Notes: generated by a model from the letters alone, not told the origin. Shown: positions 45,690-58,369, numbered from the stretch's first letter. The stretch: DNA of 64,000 bases from Oscarella lobularis (GCF_947507565.1 NC_089175.1:3523733-3587732), one strand, 5' to 3'. Numbers and translations: made by a program.

Positions 45690-46420
45690 GCCTATGTGCC
45701 AAGAGGTCGAACACATGGACGCGTCGAAGCTTCGATTTGGACTCTAACTAGGCTCGAATCGATGCTTGCGCGTCGTCACTGCAGGTTTCATTGTAGTGAT
45801 CTGCTACTTTACGGGCATGTCTCGGCTGAGCTAAGGGGGTAGAATGACGTATTCCCTAGGAGCGAAGTGCAGAAGGTCAATTTACTACCGTGGCGAACCT
45901 CCCAAAAGGGTTCTGCTTCACTCTTACTGGCCACACTACTTGACAGTCTTTGTTCGTACTCACCTGAGCCACGTTTGAGTCAATTGGATGACGTTATGCT
46001 TCGAAACGACGGCTTTTCCCTAAAGGAGCCCCGATTTTCCAAAAACTAGCTAAACGCAATCTTTCTCATACGTTTAACTTGCTTCGTCAGTTACTTCGAC
46101 AAATAAACCTTTTCTCGCGTTCGAAAAATCCATTGAATTCTATCACGTGACACGTTGATTTTAATTTTAGGTGACGATTCGAGGCCCCGTACAGTTTATC
46201 GCAGACACCGAAAATCCGGCTCAAAGAAAGTCGGTCACGCCTAATTGAAAGTGGAAAGTCCAACGCTCTGATGGTATCGCCCATCCAAAAACGTGGAAAT
46301 GGTTTACGAAAATACTGAAAAACGACAAAATGGTCACAACTATTCTAGAAAACACCGAAATGTTGAGACGTTCGACTGACGCATACTAGAAAAAGACTTC
46401 TCTAAAAAACATCAAAAAAC
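45690..46420. repeat. Conserved unit block, copy 3
   Basis: Copy of 9210-9960, with small differences. No product recognised. Confidence 0.4.
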
Positions 46421-46446
46421 ACAGAATTCAAGTTTCTCCCTGGGTG

Positions 46447-48918
46447 CTATTTCTTTTGCATTTTAGAGTAGACAACTCCCCCTTCATTGCTTGCTGACTG
46501 CAGAGTGCCACTTTTGGATCCACTATGGTCCAAGTCAGCGTAAGTCAAGTCCGACTTTTCTGCCTAGAAATATAGAAGATCATAATAAATGGCTTACTAG
46601 AACCAATGCAGAGGCTGCTTCAAATTCATCCGTGCACATGCATGATCCATGCCAAACATTCATGCACAAGCAAAACAAGATCACCTCTCATTTTACAATC
46701 ACTAGCTACTGCCTTATTCTAACTCAAACAATACCGAGTCACACAGCTTTAGCTTTAAGCTATAACCCCAGAACACCGCAGTACTACTCCTCGCGAACAC
46801 AATTTACTTTCTTCTTTTTGTCTACTTGGGTGTAGACATCGCCACCTGTAGGAGCTTGCTGGGCTGCTTCCTTCTTTGTCTTCTTTGACATGTCAGGTTG
46901 AGCGTACTCATCCTTTGAGGCTGACTTGGGAGCTGCCTTCGACTTCTCTTCTTTTGTAGCTGACACAGCGCCGCCTGACACAACATAGGGCTCAATTTCA
47001 TCCTCTTGTTTTTTTGAAGAGGCTGCTGCTGAGACTGGCACGGTCTCTTCTATTTTCCTAAATGATGTAGCCCACACGTCACACAAGAAAGAGATTAGAG
47101 ACGTTTATGCATACCCAAGAGGCACGCTGTCTTTCTTGTGTCCGTCAGCTTCGTCACTGCCTGAAGAATCTTATTAAAAATATGTCGAACGTTAGAGCAG
47201 AAGCGAGGTTCATTATCGCTACTCTACCATTGCAACAATTAAAGCAGCATAAGGAACACTTGTAGGAATCTGTACAGCATGTAGCTTTGGATTCATTGGG
47301 TTCTTCACAGTCATCCTGAGTTCCACCTAAACGGCAAATGTAAAGCGCGGAATGTGAGAACAGTGATTTTACAGCAGTCGTCGTAACATTTGAAACAGCA
47401 AGGACAACACTGTCGTTGCAAACATCGTCGGCATGATAAATTGATAGGACAGAGAAGGAGTAGCAGAAGAGCAATCAAAGCAGCTACGCCACCACAAGCA
47501 CAGCCAACTATCAGTCCAACACTAGGACCTTTACCTAAAAGTCAACTTAAATTATACTGAGTGAAAATTAGATCAGTAGGCACTGGGAGTTGACGAGACG
47601 GATGGTATTGCACTACTAACAATTTCGGGCAACGTACTTGCTACAATAGAAAGAAACATTAGAAACAGTACTGTACGTCAATCTATAACACCTTACATAT
47701 AGATGGTTCTTCAGTGGTTTGAGGTGGTGAAGGAGCGGGTGTTGGCCGTAGGACTAAAATATGGCATCATTCTTAGCGCGCAATAAAAGACAGTAAAGAA
47801 CATCAACCTTTATTTAGAGTTTCATTGAACTGTCCATGAAAATTAGTAGTGATTAGCCTGCATGTTCCATTGAATATTGGCACATCCTCGCTGTTAATAG
47901 ACGCGTTTGCTTGATATTCATATATTCCTGAGCCGTCTGAGCGTCCCGTTTTATTCCAGCTCAAGTCAACGATTTGATTTCCACAAGAATATGTGCCTTT
48001 ATACACCGGTGGGAAAGACTTGATGGTGCAGGTAACTATTGCATTAACCATAGAATTGGCCACAACGCCGCACGTCGCATTGTCAAGATCTGTACAAAAC
48101 TGCATTACCAGTGGTTTACATCTAAATTGCATAATGCTTACAAAATGCGAATAAGCTAAACTGAATTTGGTGGTATCCAACGTCGTTGTCACCAATAGCA
48201 ATGTAGGTGCCATTGCTCAATGCGTTCACGTTAGATATGACGTGCACAAATGATTTTCCTGATCTGTTGAGGTCTAGCGAATTCCCGTTTCTTGTCAAGC
48301 TCACATTCGCTTCTCCTCTAATGATAGCGATTCTGATTGGAAAATTATTGCCAATAGTCACTGTGGTGCTAACGGATGGAGACACGGAAATCATTGGTAG
48401 ATCTAAAGAATTTCTTCAAACGACTAATTCATTAGTACACAATGAATTCACCTTCAATTTGCAGCGTTACATTCTTACTTAGATGATTGTTTGCCAGACC
48501 TGAAACAAATCTAACAACACAAAGGTATACTGTACCACTGTTTGAAGTATTCACAGGATTGATCAACAAATTTGCATCGCCTTGCGACACATCGCCCGAA
48601 GCAGTATATCCCCAAAGCGACGGTAACATAGGGTTTTCAGGAAAGCTTGCTGCAACGACAGACTGAGGCGAAAGAATCATCCAGTCAAAGCCTCTTATGT
48701 CATTGCGACGTCCCGTGTATCGATAACTAATAGTTGCCATTCCTCCATCACCGACAGAAAACGCTTGAGAAGCAGCTTCGGTAATGTCGTAGAAAATGGA
48801 CTTCGCTGTGCAGCAAAGACTTTAGAGTAAGAGAGTTGAATAGGTGTAATGTACCTGTAGACTGACAAAAGAGCGGTTCTATTAGAAAGAAGAAGGAAAA
48901 CGCCTGAATAAGGGCCAT
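46447..48918 (-). CDS. M-family ITIM-tailed Ig receptor, unit 3 (intact)
   Basis: Eleven exons: 48918-48855, 48805-48452, 48402-48142, 48089-47808, 47753-47697, 47640-47584, 47534-47373, 47326-47228, 47160-47115, 47057-46808, 46563-46447; 582 residues, all phases consistent. Signal peptide MALIQAFSFFFLIEPLFCQ. Domain 1 (RRNDIRGFDWMILSP, VYLCVV) and domain 2 (NGTYIAIGDNDVGY) are almost identical to those of the plus-strand gene at 50434, whereas domain 3 differs after its first dozen residues. Membrane segment, cysteine-rich exons (CLQRQCCPCCFKCYDDCC) and tail are as in the gene at 31168: PYVVS, DEYAQP, DVYTQV, LTYADL and VVYSKM. Predicted inhibitory-type receptor. Confidence 0.85.
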
Positions 48919-51315
48919 AGCGCAACCCTGTAGCGAGCAGGACTAACTTTCACTGAGCATGCTCGCCGCGAGTGAGGTAACAATAGGCATTAGCCAATGA
49001 GAATTCAAAGACGCGTTCTTCGAAATGTTTTGGGCTCTGATAAGGTCTAGGGGACTAGATCAGATTAAATGCCACGTTATCTCGCGAGAAAAAGGCTAAA
49101 CTTTCATATGAGTCTAGGGCTATTTTTTGGCATGTCGCAGATTTGCAGATAATCGGCCTAAAAGACTGAAACCCGACTGCAGCTACAGAACAATGCCTTC
49201 TAATTTCGCGAATAATCGCTGAAATCTCGCGTACGTTTGCAGCGATGCTTACTGTGACGATTCTATATGTGGGCTGGCTGTGTAGTGACGTATGTGTTTA
49301 TGTTACGTAGCGTGGTAGTGACGTCAGGAGGTTAATAGCGAATATTAGGAGAGGGCTCCAGTTCTGGCCAAACTGGTGACCAGGGAGAGTAGAAAGCAGA
49401 CGTCAATAAAGTCTAAGTTTAACTAGCTACAGAGAGCGCGTCGAACGAACGGGGGCGTGGCCCGGAATGGGCTGCGTCCCCCAGCGGACATCCACGGTTG
49501 CGCCAGCCGCGGGCAAGCAATCGTGACATTACCATTTGCCGCTCATTTGATTTCGGGCGACAAATCAGAAAAATAGGCCAGGGATTCCATTTTGGCGCGT
49601 TTTCGTTCTTCGCAGCTGACGCCAAAAGTTCGCTGCTTTTTGCCGCGAGTCTCGCTTAGTTATGATCAGTATTGAAGTACCCTACAGTGGACGAATAGCG
49701 GAAGAGCTCACAAGCGCGGTCGGGCTTCACGGGCCCACGACTGTGATAATCTTGATTCCTTATCTTGTGCCTAAGTAAGCAAAGCGAGCTCACTCTCTAT
49801 ACGCCCACGGTAGGGTACGTCAAGGCTGATCATAACTGAGCGGGACTCGCGGCCATAGGCAGCGAACTTTTGGCGTCAGGTGCGGAGAACGAAAACGCGC
49901 GAAAATAGAATCGCTGTCCTATTTTTCTGAATTGTCGTCCCAAATCAATTGAGCGGCACATAGTAAACATCGCTGCAAACGTACGCGAGATTTCAGCAAT
50001 TATTTGCGAAATTAGAAGGCTTTGTTCTGTAGCTACAGCCGGGTATCAGTCTTTCAGGCCGATTATCTGCTAATCTGCGATGTAACAAAAAATAGCCCCA
50101 GGCTCATATGAAAGTTTATGCTTTTTCTCGCAAGCTAAGGTGGGATTTACATCTGCCCAAGGACTCTAGACCTTATCAGAGCCAAAAGCATTTCAAAGAA
50201 CGCATCTTTGAATTCTCATTGGCTAATGCCTATTATTACCTCACGCGCGGCGAGCATGCTCAGTGAAAGTTGGTTCCTGCTCCTGTAGCGCAACCATAGA
50301 TATATGGCGCAACTGTGGTAGGTAACGCCCCGGATACTGCCACACCTCTTATTACATCTATGCCTCCAGCAGAGGTTAACTTACCGGTAATCTCTGCCCT
50401 CCAGCAAAGCTTTCTTTATACGGGTGTTTGGTGATGGCGTGGCTTGTTCTGTTTTCTTTGTTCTTTTCTTTGCAAATAGAACCGTCATTTTTTCAGTCTA
50501 CAGGTGCACGATTAACCCAAATTTTCTCATCCTCGGCTTTTTTATTCTAGCATTGGAAGCGAAGTCTATTTTCTACGACATTACCGAAGCTGCTTCTCAA
50601 GCGTTTTCTGTCGGTGATGGAGGAATGGCAACTATTAGTTATCGATACACGGGACGTCGCAATGACATAAGAGGCTTTGACTGGGTGATTCTTTCGCCTC
50701 AGTCTGTCGTTGCAGCAAGCTTTCCTGAAAACCCTATGTTACCGTCGCTTTGGGGATATACTGCTTCGGGCGATGTGTCGCAAGGCGATGCAAATTTGTT
50801 GATCAATCCTGTGAATACTTCAAACAGTGGTACAGTATACCTTTGTGTTGTTAGATTTGTTTCAGGTCTGGCAAGCAATCATCTAAGTAAGAATGTAACG
50901 CTGCAAATTGAAGGTGAATTCATTGTGTACTAATGAATTAGTCGTTTGAAGAAATTCTTTAGATCTACCAATGATTTCCGTGTCTCCATCCGTTAGCACC
51001 ACAGTGACTATTGGCAATAATTTTCCAATCAGAATCGCTATCATTAGAGGAGAAGCGAATGTGAGCTTGACAAGAAACGGGAATTCGCTAGACCTCAACA
51101 GATCAGGAAAATCATTTGTGCACGTCATATCTAACGTGAACGCATTGAGCAATGGCACCTACATTGCTATTGGTGACAACGACGTTGGATACCACCAAAT
51201 TCAGTTTAGCTTATTCGCATTTTGTAAGCATTATGCAATTTAGATGTAAACCACTGGTAATGCAGTTTTGTACAGATCTTGACAATGCGACGTGCGGCGT
51301 TGTGGTCAACTCTAT
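48050..51315. repeat. Imperfect palindrome holding receptor pair 4
   Basis: The left arm (about 48050-49700) recurs inverted as the right arm (about 49790-51315) around a centre near 49750. Landmarks: TTAGTTATGATCAG at 49657-49670 against its inverse at 49827-49840; CATTGGCTAATGCC-type sequence at 48990 and 50220. Exons 2 and 3 and the intron between them are almost identical in the two arms, while leader exons and intron 1 differ strongly. About 130 extra bases sit in the right arm near 50300-50430. The arms end inside the exon for domain 3. Confidence 0.85.
48919..50433. promoter_or_regulatory. Long divergent spacer of pair 4
   Basis: About 1.5 kb between start codons, unlike the 28-50 bases in other pairs; the whole spacer is the inner part of the palindrome. 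A form of the shared motif (CCCCGGATACTGCCACACC) occurs near 50330, just upstream of the plus-strand gene, inside the segment missing from the left arm. No gene is recognised within. Confidence 0.5.
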
Positions 51316-52143
51316 CATGATGGGAAACGCAAGTGTTTCATGCTCAATCAAGTCTTTTCCTCCGGTGGATAAAGGCACATACTCTTGTGAAGATCAAAAG
51401 GTTGAATTTACGTGGAAGCAAACGATGGGAAGTACAGACATACAAGGAGTGGATAAATATCAAGCAAAAGCACTTATCACTAACGTGATTGTATCAAGAT
51501 TCACCGGGGGCTCGTGCAGGCTAACCACTGCAAATGAGTATGGACAGTTCAATGAAACTCTGAAAGAAGGTTGATGCTCTATATTATATTTCTCTTCATA
51601 GCTAAGAATGTTGTATTGTAGCCCTACTTTCAACACCCACTCCTCCAACCACTGACGGCTTTACAAGTCAGTTGCAGGGCGCCATAAAAATTCATTTTTA
51701 CTTAATTGCGTCTTCAGCAATGACAGGTTTTTCTAGCGATGTTGTGGAAATTCAGTCGACGTTCCTCCCAACTCAAAGTACACGTAATCTGCAGTGGCAA
51801 AGAAAGTCTCATGTTTTTTTATTTTTGTGCAGAAACTTGCAGTTGCACTGGACTTGCTGCAGTAACTGGAGTTATGGCTGTTCTGCTCGCACTTGTTGGA
51901 GGTTTTTCTATTTACCTGCTACTCGTGCTCTTGAGGTAGCTGATGAATAATAATTGACCTGCATCATATCAAATGTATTTTTGTTTTAGGACACGAAAGC
52001 ATGAAGAGCGAGTTCAGAGTAAAACAAAAAACGTTGAAATGCACAGCAGCTCACTGTATGCATCGGCAAAGGATGCAAGTCATCAAACGCACGCAAAGAC
52101 TGAAGCACCAGAGTATGCTTCAATTGCCGAGGCTAAGAACTGA
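50434..52143 (+). CDS. P-family three-Ig receptor, pair 4 (intact)
   Basis: Eight exons: 50434-50503, 50560-50913, 50963-51223, 51276-51569, 51622-51666, 51718-51777, 51833-51935, 51990-52143; 446 residues, phases correct. Leader MAWLVLFSLFFSLQIEPSFF. Domains 1 and 2 differ from those of the minus-strand partner by only a few residues; domain 3 (VSCSI, YSCED) is P-like and unlike the partner beyond DLDNATCGVV. Membrane segment AVTGVMAVLLALVGGFSIYL; tail SSLYASAKD and PEYASIAEAKN. The sharp change of similarity inside exon 4 marks the end of a recombination tract. Confidence 0.85.
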
Positions 52144-52380
52144 TGTATCGCTGGCACTTCTACAGTACCTGTTTGTTTTTTGGTGTTGTTGTTGCTCTTG
52201 ACGTACTTGGCGGCAGGCAGGACACAATACTGAGACTGCCGAAATTAAATCCTTTTTTGTTTGTTTTGTAATTTACATGGGTGGTAAAGTTTTGTAAACG
52301 AAATTGCTTCTTCTTTAATCCGTTGGCAACAGCTGGCTTGAAGAATTGCATAATTACAGGTGATTATGCGCTTCTCATTC

Positions 52381-52580
52381 NNNNNNNNNNNNNNNNNNNN
52401 NNNNNNNNNNNNNNNNNNNNNNNNNNNNNNNNNNNNNNNNNNNNNNNNNNNNNNNNNNNNNNNNNNNNNNNNNNNNNNNNNNNNNNNNNNNNNNNNNNNN
52501 NNNNNNNNNNNNNNNNNNNNNNNNNNNNNNNNNNNNNNNNNNNNNNNNNNNNNNNNNNNNNNNNNNNNNNNNNNNNNNNN
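52381..52580. other. Assembly gap (200 N)
   Basis: Run of N. It hides the body of an M-family gene whose leader lies to its right, so true length is probably a few kilobases rather than 200 bases. Confidence 0.95.
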
Positions 52581-52729
52581 TAACGGATTGACTTGGCTGT
52601 TCCAGAAGAAGACATGATTATCACAAAATTAAATATCTTACTAATACCTATTGAATTGCATAGGCACGTTTCTGCGAAAAGAGCCACAGAAATCGATAAA
52701 AGCACGGAAAAACATTCGCTGCGAAACAT
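52581..52729 (-). CDS. M-family receptor leader, pair 5 (rest in gap)
   Basis: The start at 52729 gives the signal peptide CFSVLLSISVALFAETCLC behind MFRSE, followed by an intron and the first bases of domain 1 (acceptor before about 52601). Everything further is in the gap. Partner of the plus-strand gene at 52777. Confidence 0.65.
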
Positions 52730-52776
52730 GGCGAGAGTGGAGTCACCCGGATGCAAGGCGTGGTCCTTTCTTGCTT
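52730..52776. promoter_or_regulatory. 47-bp divergent spacer of pair 5
   Basis: Contains the shared motif (CACCCGGATGCAAGGCGTGG at 52744-52763). Start codons are 47 bases apart. Confidence 0.6.
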
Positions 52777-54500
52777 ATGATTCCAACTTCCACTCTCTTT
52801 CCACTGTGTGCGTGCCTTTTCTGCTTCTGCCAAAGAAGTAGTTTTTCTTGTAAGTGACAAATATTGAGTCGTATCTTATTTTTTGCGAATCTCGTTTTGG
52901 CGAAGTCTCTATAGCTAAGTCAATCCGTTACGAAGTCACTAACGCAGCCTCCCAGGAGTTCTTTGTTGCTGACGGGGGAGTGCTTACGCTTTCCTATCAA
53001 TACAAGGGAAACAACACCATCGATTCCTTCGCGTGGGTAACATTTTCTCCCGTGAAGAAGATCGCCGATTTCGGATTGGCTGCAAACGCAGTTCCTCCTT
53101 ATTCCATCACAGGCAGCCTCGCAGAGGGACGTACAAATTTGATGATAACCAGCGTCAACACATCTCTTAGTGGCAAAGTGTACCAGTGTTCTGTAATTTT
53201 GTTGTTGTCAAATACTGTAAGAAGTGGTCCGGCGAAACTCAATTTGAAAGGTGAGTTACTGCGCGTCTCCTTATTTGGTAGTCTATATCTGATTGCAAAG
53301 ATCTTCCGGAGCTATCTGTAAATCTGTCATCTGGCGAGATTGTCACCATTGGGAGATCATTTCTAATCAGAATCAACGTCACGCAAGGAGATGATGTTGT
53401 AGTGAATTTAACAACAAACGGCCGTTTACTGCAGCTCATTGGCACAGGAAATCTCTATGAGCACAATATAACTCAAGTGACGGCTTCAACGAATGGTACG
53501 TACGTTGCTATTGGTGACAACAATGTTGGGTACCATCAAGTGAGATTTACATTATTGGCATTTTGTAAGTTGTAGCCACCCAACTCAGATATAAATCTGT
53601 ACTAATGAGACTCTTACAGATCTTGGAAATGCACAGTGCAACATTGCAGCTAAATCTACTGCAAATTCAACTGTTACCTGTACCATCAAGTCTATCCCAC
53701 CAGTGGCGAAAGGCACATATTCTTGTAGAAATCAAACCGTTGGCTTGACGTGGAAGGAAATGGAAAGTGCAGACATCTTAGGAGTACATGAATATCAAGC
53801 AAAGGCGTCTATTGCCAACATGGATGTGCCAATGTTTATGGAGACATGCAGACTAACCACTGCTAATGAGTACGGCCAGTTCAGTGAAACCCTGAAAGCA
53901 GGTTGATGTTTTATATTATTTTGGTACTATGCACTGAGAATGCTATATTATAGCCCTACATTCAACATCCAGTCTTTCGACAGCTTCAACCACTAATAGC
54001 TTTACAAGTCAGCTGTAGTGTCTTACCAAATGCGTGTTACACAAATATTGTGTGTTCAGCAGTGACAGGTTATTCTAGTGATGCAGTGGAAAGCCAGTCA
54101 ACGTTTTTTCCAACTCAAAGTACACTTAATCTGCAGTAGCAAAGAAACTCATGCTGTTTGATTAATTAAGGTTCAGAAACTTGCAGTACTTGCAATTGCA
54201 CTGGACTTGCTGCAGCAACTGGAGTTATGGCTGTTCTACTCGCGCTTGTTGGAGGTTTTGCTATTTACCTGTTACTCATGCTCTCTAGGCAGCTAATGAA
54301 TACTTGACCTGCATTTGTATCAAAGGTATTGTTGTTTTAGGACACAAAAGCGTGAAGAGCGAGTTCAGAGTGCAACCAAATTGAAAAACGTTGAAATGCA
54401 CAGCAGCTCACTGTATGCATCGGCAAAGGATGCACGTCATCAAATGCACCCAAAAACTGAAGCACCAGAGTATGCCTCAATTGCCGAGGCTAAGAACTGA
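52777..54500 (+). CDS. P-family three-Ig receptor, pair 5 (intact, GC-AG intron)
   Basis: Eight exons: 52777-52849, 52915-53250, 53301-53564, 53620-53901, 53954-54007, 54060-54119, 54171-54288, 54341-54500; 448 residues. Leader MIPTSTLFPLCACLFCFC. Domain 1 reads DSFAWVTFSPV and VYQCSV; domain 2 NGTYVAIGDNNVGY; domain 3 VTCTI and YSCRN. The membrane exon has three extra residues (ETCSTCNCTG) before ATGVMAVLLALVGGFAIYL. Its last intron uses a GC donor (GCAGCT) where sister genes have GTAGCT. Tail SSLYASAKD and PEYASIAEAKN. Confidence 0.83.
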
Positions 54501-54634
54501 CGTATCACAGGTACAGCTACACAGGTACGTCTACCTGTTTGACGTACTTGGCGGCAGACGGAACTGCCGAAAAGACAGTCTCTTTTGTTTTTTGTTTGTT
54601 TTGTAATTTACATTGGTGGTAAAACGAAGTTGCT

Positions 54635-55085
54635 TTCCTTAAAGTTTGCTGTCAGTCTGAAGGAAAAAGCACAGCATCTTTGTCGAAAATCTTGACAATG
54701 AGGGTATAACAATTGCGTGTTCAAAACGTTTGGCTACGTCTTCACTTACTCTTTGAAATAGGCGCCAGAAGACACCTCATCTAGTGCAACGAGAGAAGCA
54801 AGAGAAGAGTCGAGCGTGTAAGCCGACTCACCCCGGGGATGCTATTGCACACTCGCTGACGTCAGTGAACTGCCGATCTAAGTTGTTGATTTCTATAGGA
54901 ATCTTGAAGGAAATTTGGGAAGCTATTCTACGCCTTTGTGTAAGTAATCGGTGTAAGCCTAATCGCACTATAACTATAACGATGAAATAACGTTTTCTAG
55001 AACTGGGTAAAAGACTGCTTCTCGCCCTCTAAGCCAAAAGCTTGCAATAGAATCATACGGTTGTTTAATTAACCGTAAAAATTGC
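54635..55085 (+). pseudogene. GTPase type 2, last exons only
   Basis: Abruptly after the P gene's 3' flank (near 54635) come copies of GTPase exons 7-10, closest to 16130-16500. The last exon reads NWVKDCFSPSK-like residues. No upstream exons. It marks a deletion or recombination join. Confidence 0.7.
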
Positions 55086-55239
55086 TTATTCTTATTGACT
55101 TAGAATGATCAATTGTGTACACAGGCATTTTGTTTAGAAGACAATTTAACAGTGTACTTAAATTATATTTCTAACTCGTGTTCACTCTAGGAGCGTGGTA
55201 CAGTACGTCTAAGTTTCACGTAAAGTAGTGTCTAAGCGC

Positions 55240-56465
55240 GAATCAGGTTGAACAGATGAACAATATTTTCGTTGCTAGCATCTTCAGCGTGATGCATTGA
55301 TAGGACGGAGAAGCAGGAGTGAAATAACAATCAAAGCTACACCACCACTAGCACAGCAAGCTATCAGGCCAACCTGACTGGCACCTAAAAATTCCCGTAA
55401 ACATGATGTACCTGAATTAAATGTTCAAAAAAGAACGTTCATAACTGCTTACTTATAGCTAGTTCTTCAGTGGTTGGAGGTAATGAAGGAGTGGATGATG
55501 AATGTAGGACTAAAAAAATCCATCATTAATATTGCGTAAGAAAGAGACATGCAGCATAGGACATCAACCTTCGTTTACAGTTTCATTGAACTGTCCATAC
55601 ACATTATCAGTGATTAGTCTGCATGTTCCATTGAATATTGGCGCATCCAGGTGGTTAATAGACGCGTTTGTTTGATATTCGCGTAATCCTAAGCCGTCTG
55701 CACTTCCCGTTTCATTCCACGTTAAGTCAACGCTTTTATTTCCACAAGAATATGTGGCTTTATACACCGGTGGAAAAGCCTTGATGGTGCAGGCAACAGT
55801 TCCGTGAACCATAGAATTGGCCACAATGCTGCACGTGGCATTGTCAAGATCTGATCATGTCTATATCTGTATTGCGTGATGCATACGAAATGCCAATAAT
55901 TTGAAACTGACTTGATGGTAGCCAACATCATTGTCACCATTTGTTGAAACCTTCACTTGAGGTATGTTGGGCTCATAGAGGCTACCTGTGTCAATGAGCT
56001 GCACCAAATCGCCGTCTTTTGTAAAATTCACTACAGCATCTCCTTGAGTGACGTTGATTCTGATTAGAAATGATCTGCCTATGGTCACGATCTCGCCAGA
56101 TGTCTTTGCAATCAGATATGGACTACCAAATAAGGCGATACGCAGTAACCTTTCAAACTGGGTTTCGCTGGACCACTTCGTACCTTATATACTGTGTTAG
56201 CCACGAGCAAGTAGATATATCAACGGTGCTGTTTCCCTTGTATTGATAGGAAAGCGTAACCACTCCCCCGCTAGCAACAAAGAACTCCTGGGAAGCTGCG
56301 TTAGTGACTTCGTAACGGATTGACTTGGTTGTTCCAGCATAGATTTATTAGTAGACGACTTTAGAATCGCAAAATTATAATACTTATCGAATTGCATAAG
56401 AACGCTTCTGCGAAAAGAGCCACAGAAATCGATAGAAGGGCGCAAAAACATTTGCTGTGAAGAAC
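55240..56465 (-). pseudogene. M-family Ig receptor, pair 6 (broken, tail lost)
   Basis: The leader frame (SKCFCALLSISVALFAEAFLC) is readable but its start codon is GTT (56465-56463), where others have ATG. Domain 1 has AASQEFFVASGGVVTLSY and then an internal deletion. Domain 2 has lost residues inside NGTYIAIGD (now NGDNDVGY). Domain 3 (about 55850-55565) is intact: VACTI, YSCGN. The membrane exon near 55385-55250 is degenerate, and the tail exons are absent. As in pair 2, the lost tail is followed by GTPase relic sequence. Confidence 0.72.
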
Positions 56466-56506
56466 GGCGAGTCACCCGGATACAAGGCGTGGTCCTTCCC
56501 AGCAAA
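56466..56506. promoter_or_regulatory. 41-bp divergent spacer of pair 6
   Basis: Contains the shared motif (CACCCGGATACAAGGCGTGG at 56473-56492), unchanged although the minus-strand partner is broken. Confidence 0.6.
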
Positions 56507-58188
56507 ATGATTTCTACTCTCTTTCCACTGTGTGCGTGTCTTTTCTGCTTCTGCCAAGGAAAAGAGCGTCTTTTTTCTTGTAAGTGAGAAATATTGAATT
56601 GGTATCTTATTTTTTACCAATCTTATTCTTGCGAAGTCTCTATAGCTAAGTCAATCCGTTACGAAGTCACTAACGCAGCCTCCCAGGAGTTCTTTGTTGC
56701 TGACGGGGGAGTCGTTACGCTTTCCTATCAATACAGGGGAAACAACACCGTCGATTCCTTCTCGTGGGTAACATTTTCTCCCGTGACGAAGATCGCCGAT
56801 TTCGGATTGGCTTCAAATGCAGTTCCTCCTTATTCCGTCACAGGCAGCCTCGCAGAGGGACGTACAAATTTGATGATAACCAGCGTCAACACATCTCTTA
56901 GTGGCAAAGTGTACCAGTGTTCTGTAATTTTGTTGTTGTCAAATACTGTAAGAAGTGGTCCGGCGAAACTCAGTTTGAAAGGTGAGTTACTGCGTATCTC
57001 CTTATTTGGTAGTCTATATCTGATTGCAAAGATCTTCCGGTGCTATCTGCAAATCTGTCATCTGGCGAGATCGTAACCATAGGCAGACCATTTCTAATCA
57101 GAATTAACGTCACGCAAGGAGATGATGCTGTAGTGAATTTAACAACAAACGGACGTTTACTGCAGCTCATTGGCACAGGAAATCTCTATGAGCACAATAT
57201 AACTCAAGTGAAGGCTTCAACGAATGGTACATACGTTGCTATTGGTGACAACAATGTTGGGTACTATCAAGTGAGATTTACATTATTGGCATTTTGTAAG
57301 TTGTAGCCACCCAACTCAGATAGAAATCGATATTAATGGGATTCTTACAGATCTTGGAGAGGCACGGTGCAACATTACAGCTAAATCTACTGCAAATTCA
57401 ACTGTTACCTGTACCATCAAGTCATTCCCGCCAGTGGACAAAGGCACATATGCTTGTAGAAATCAAAGCGTTGACTTGACGTGGAAAGAAATGGAAAGTG
57501 CAGACATTTTAGGAGTACACGAATATCAAGCAAAGGCGTCTATGGCCAACATGGATGGGTTAATGTTTATTGAGACATGCAAATTGACCACTGCCAATAA
57601 GTATGGTCAGTTCAGTGAAACTCTGAAAGCAGGTTGACGTTTTATATTATGTTAGTACTATGCACTGAGAATACTATGATATAGCCCTACATTTAACATC
57701 CAGTCCTTCAACGGCTCCAACCACTAATAGCTTTACAAGTCAGCTGTAGTGTCTTACCAAATGCGTGTTACACAAATATTGTGTGTTCAGCAGTGACAGG
57801 TTATTCTAGTGATACAGCGGTCAACGTTTCTCCCGACTCAAGGTACACTTAATCCGCAGTGAAAACACATTCTCGTGCTTTGATTAATGAAGGTTCAAAA
57901 ATTTGCAGTTGCACTGGACTTGCTGCAGCAACTGGAGTTCTGGCTGTTTTACTCACACTTGTTGGTGGTTTTGCCTTATACCTGCTACTCATTCTCTTGA
58001 GGTAGCTAATGAATAATTGACCGGCATCATATCTAATGTACTGTTGTTTTAGGACACGAAAGCAAGAAGAGCGAGTTCAGAGTAAAACCAAAAACGTTGA
58101 AATGCACAGCAGCTCACTGTATGCATCGGCAAAGGATGCGAAGACTGAAGCACAAGAGTATGCTTCAATTGCCGAGGCTAAGAACTGA
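56507..58188 (+). CDS. P-family three-Ig receptor, pair 6 (8-bp loss in stalk)
   Basis: Eight exons: 56507-56579, 56646-56981, 57032-57295, 57351-57632, 57685-57738, 57791-57842, 57893-58001, 58053-58188. Leader MISTLFPLCACLFCFCQ. Domains as in the gene at 52777, with which it is nearly identical. The second stalk exon is 52 bases, eight fewer than in sister genes, so inclusion shifts the membrane exon out of frame; skipping it (its neighbours are both phase 1) keeps the frame. The tail has lost 17-18 bases between motifs, so the two tyrosines are 13 positions apart instead of 19 (LYASAKDAKTEAQEYASI). Either a skipped-exon form is made or the gene is newly broken. Confidence 0.7.
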
Positions 58189-58369
58189 GATATTGCAAGC
58201 AGTTCTACAGTACCTGTTTGTTTTTCGGTGATTTGTTCGTGATGTACTTGGCGGCAGGCGGGGCGCAATACTAAGGCTGTCGAAATTAGATCCTTTTTTT
58301 AACGTTACATGCGCATTTGCCGAGAATTGATAGAAACTGTTTGCTCATTTCAACGCAGCTTCTAGCAGT

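Noticed and set aside
49400-49660. Open frame in the palindrome centre on the minus strand
   Set aside because: No hydrophobic or domain pattern, and not preserved in the inverted arm.
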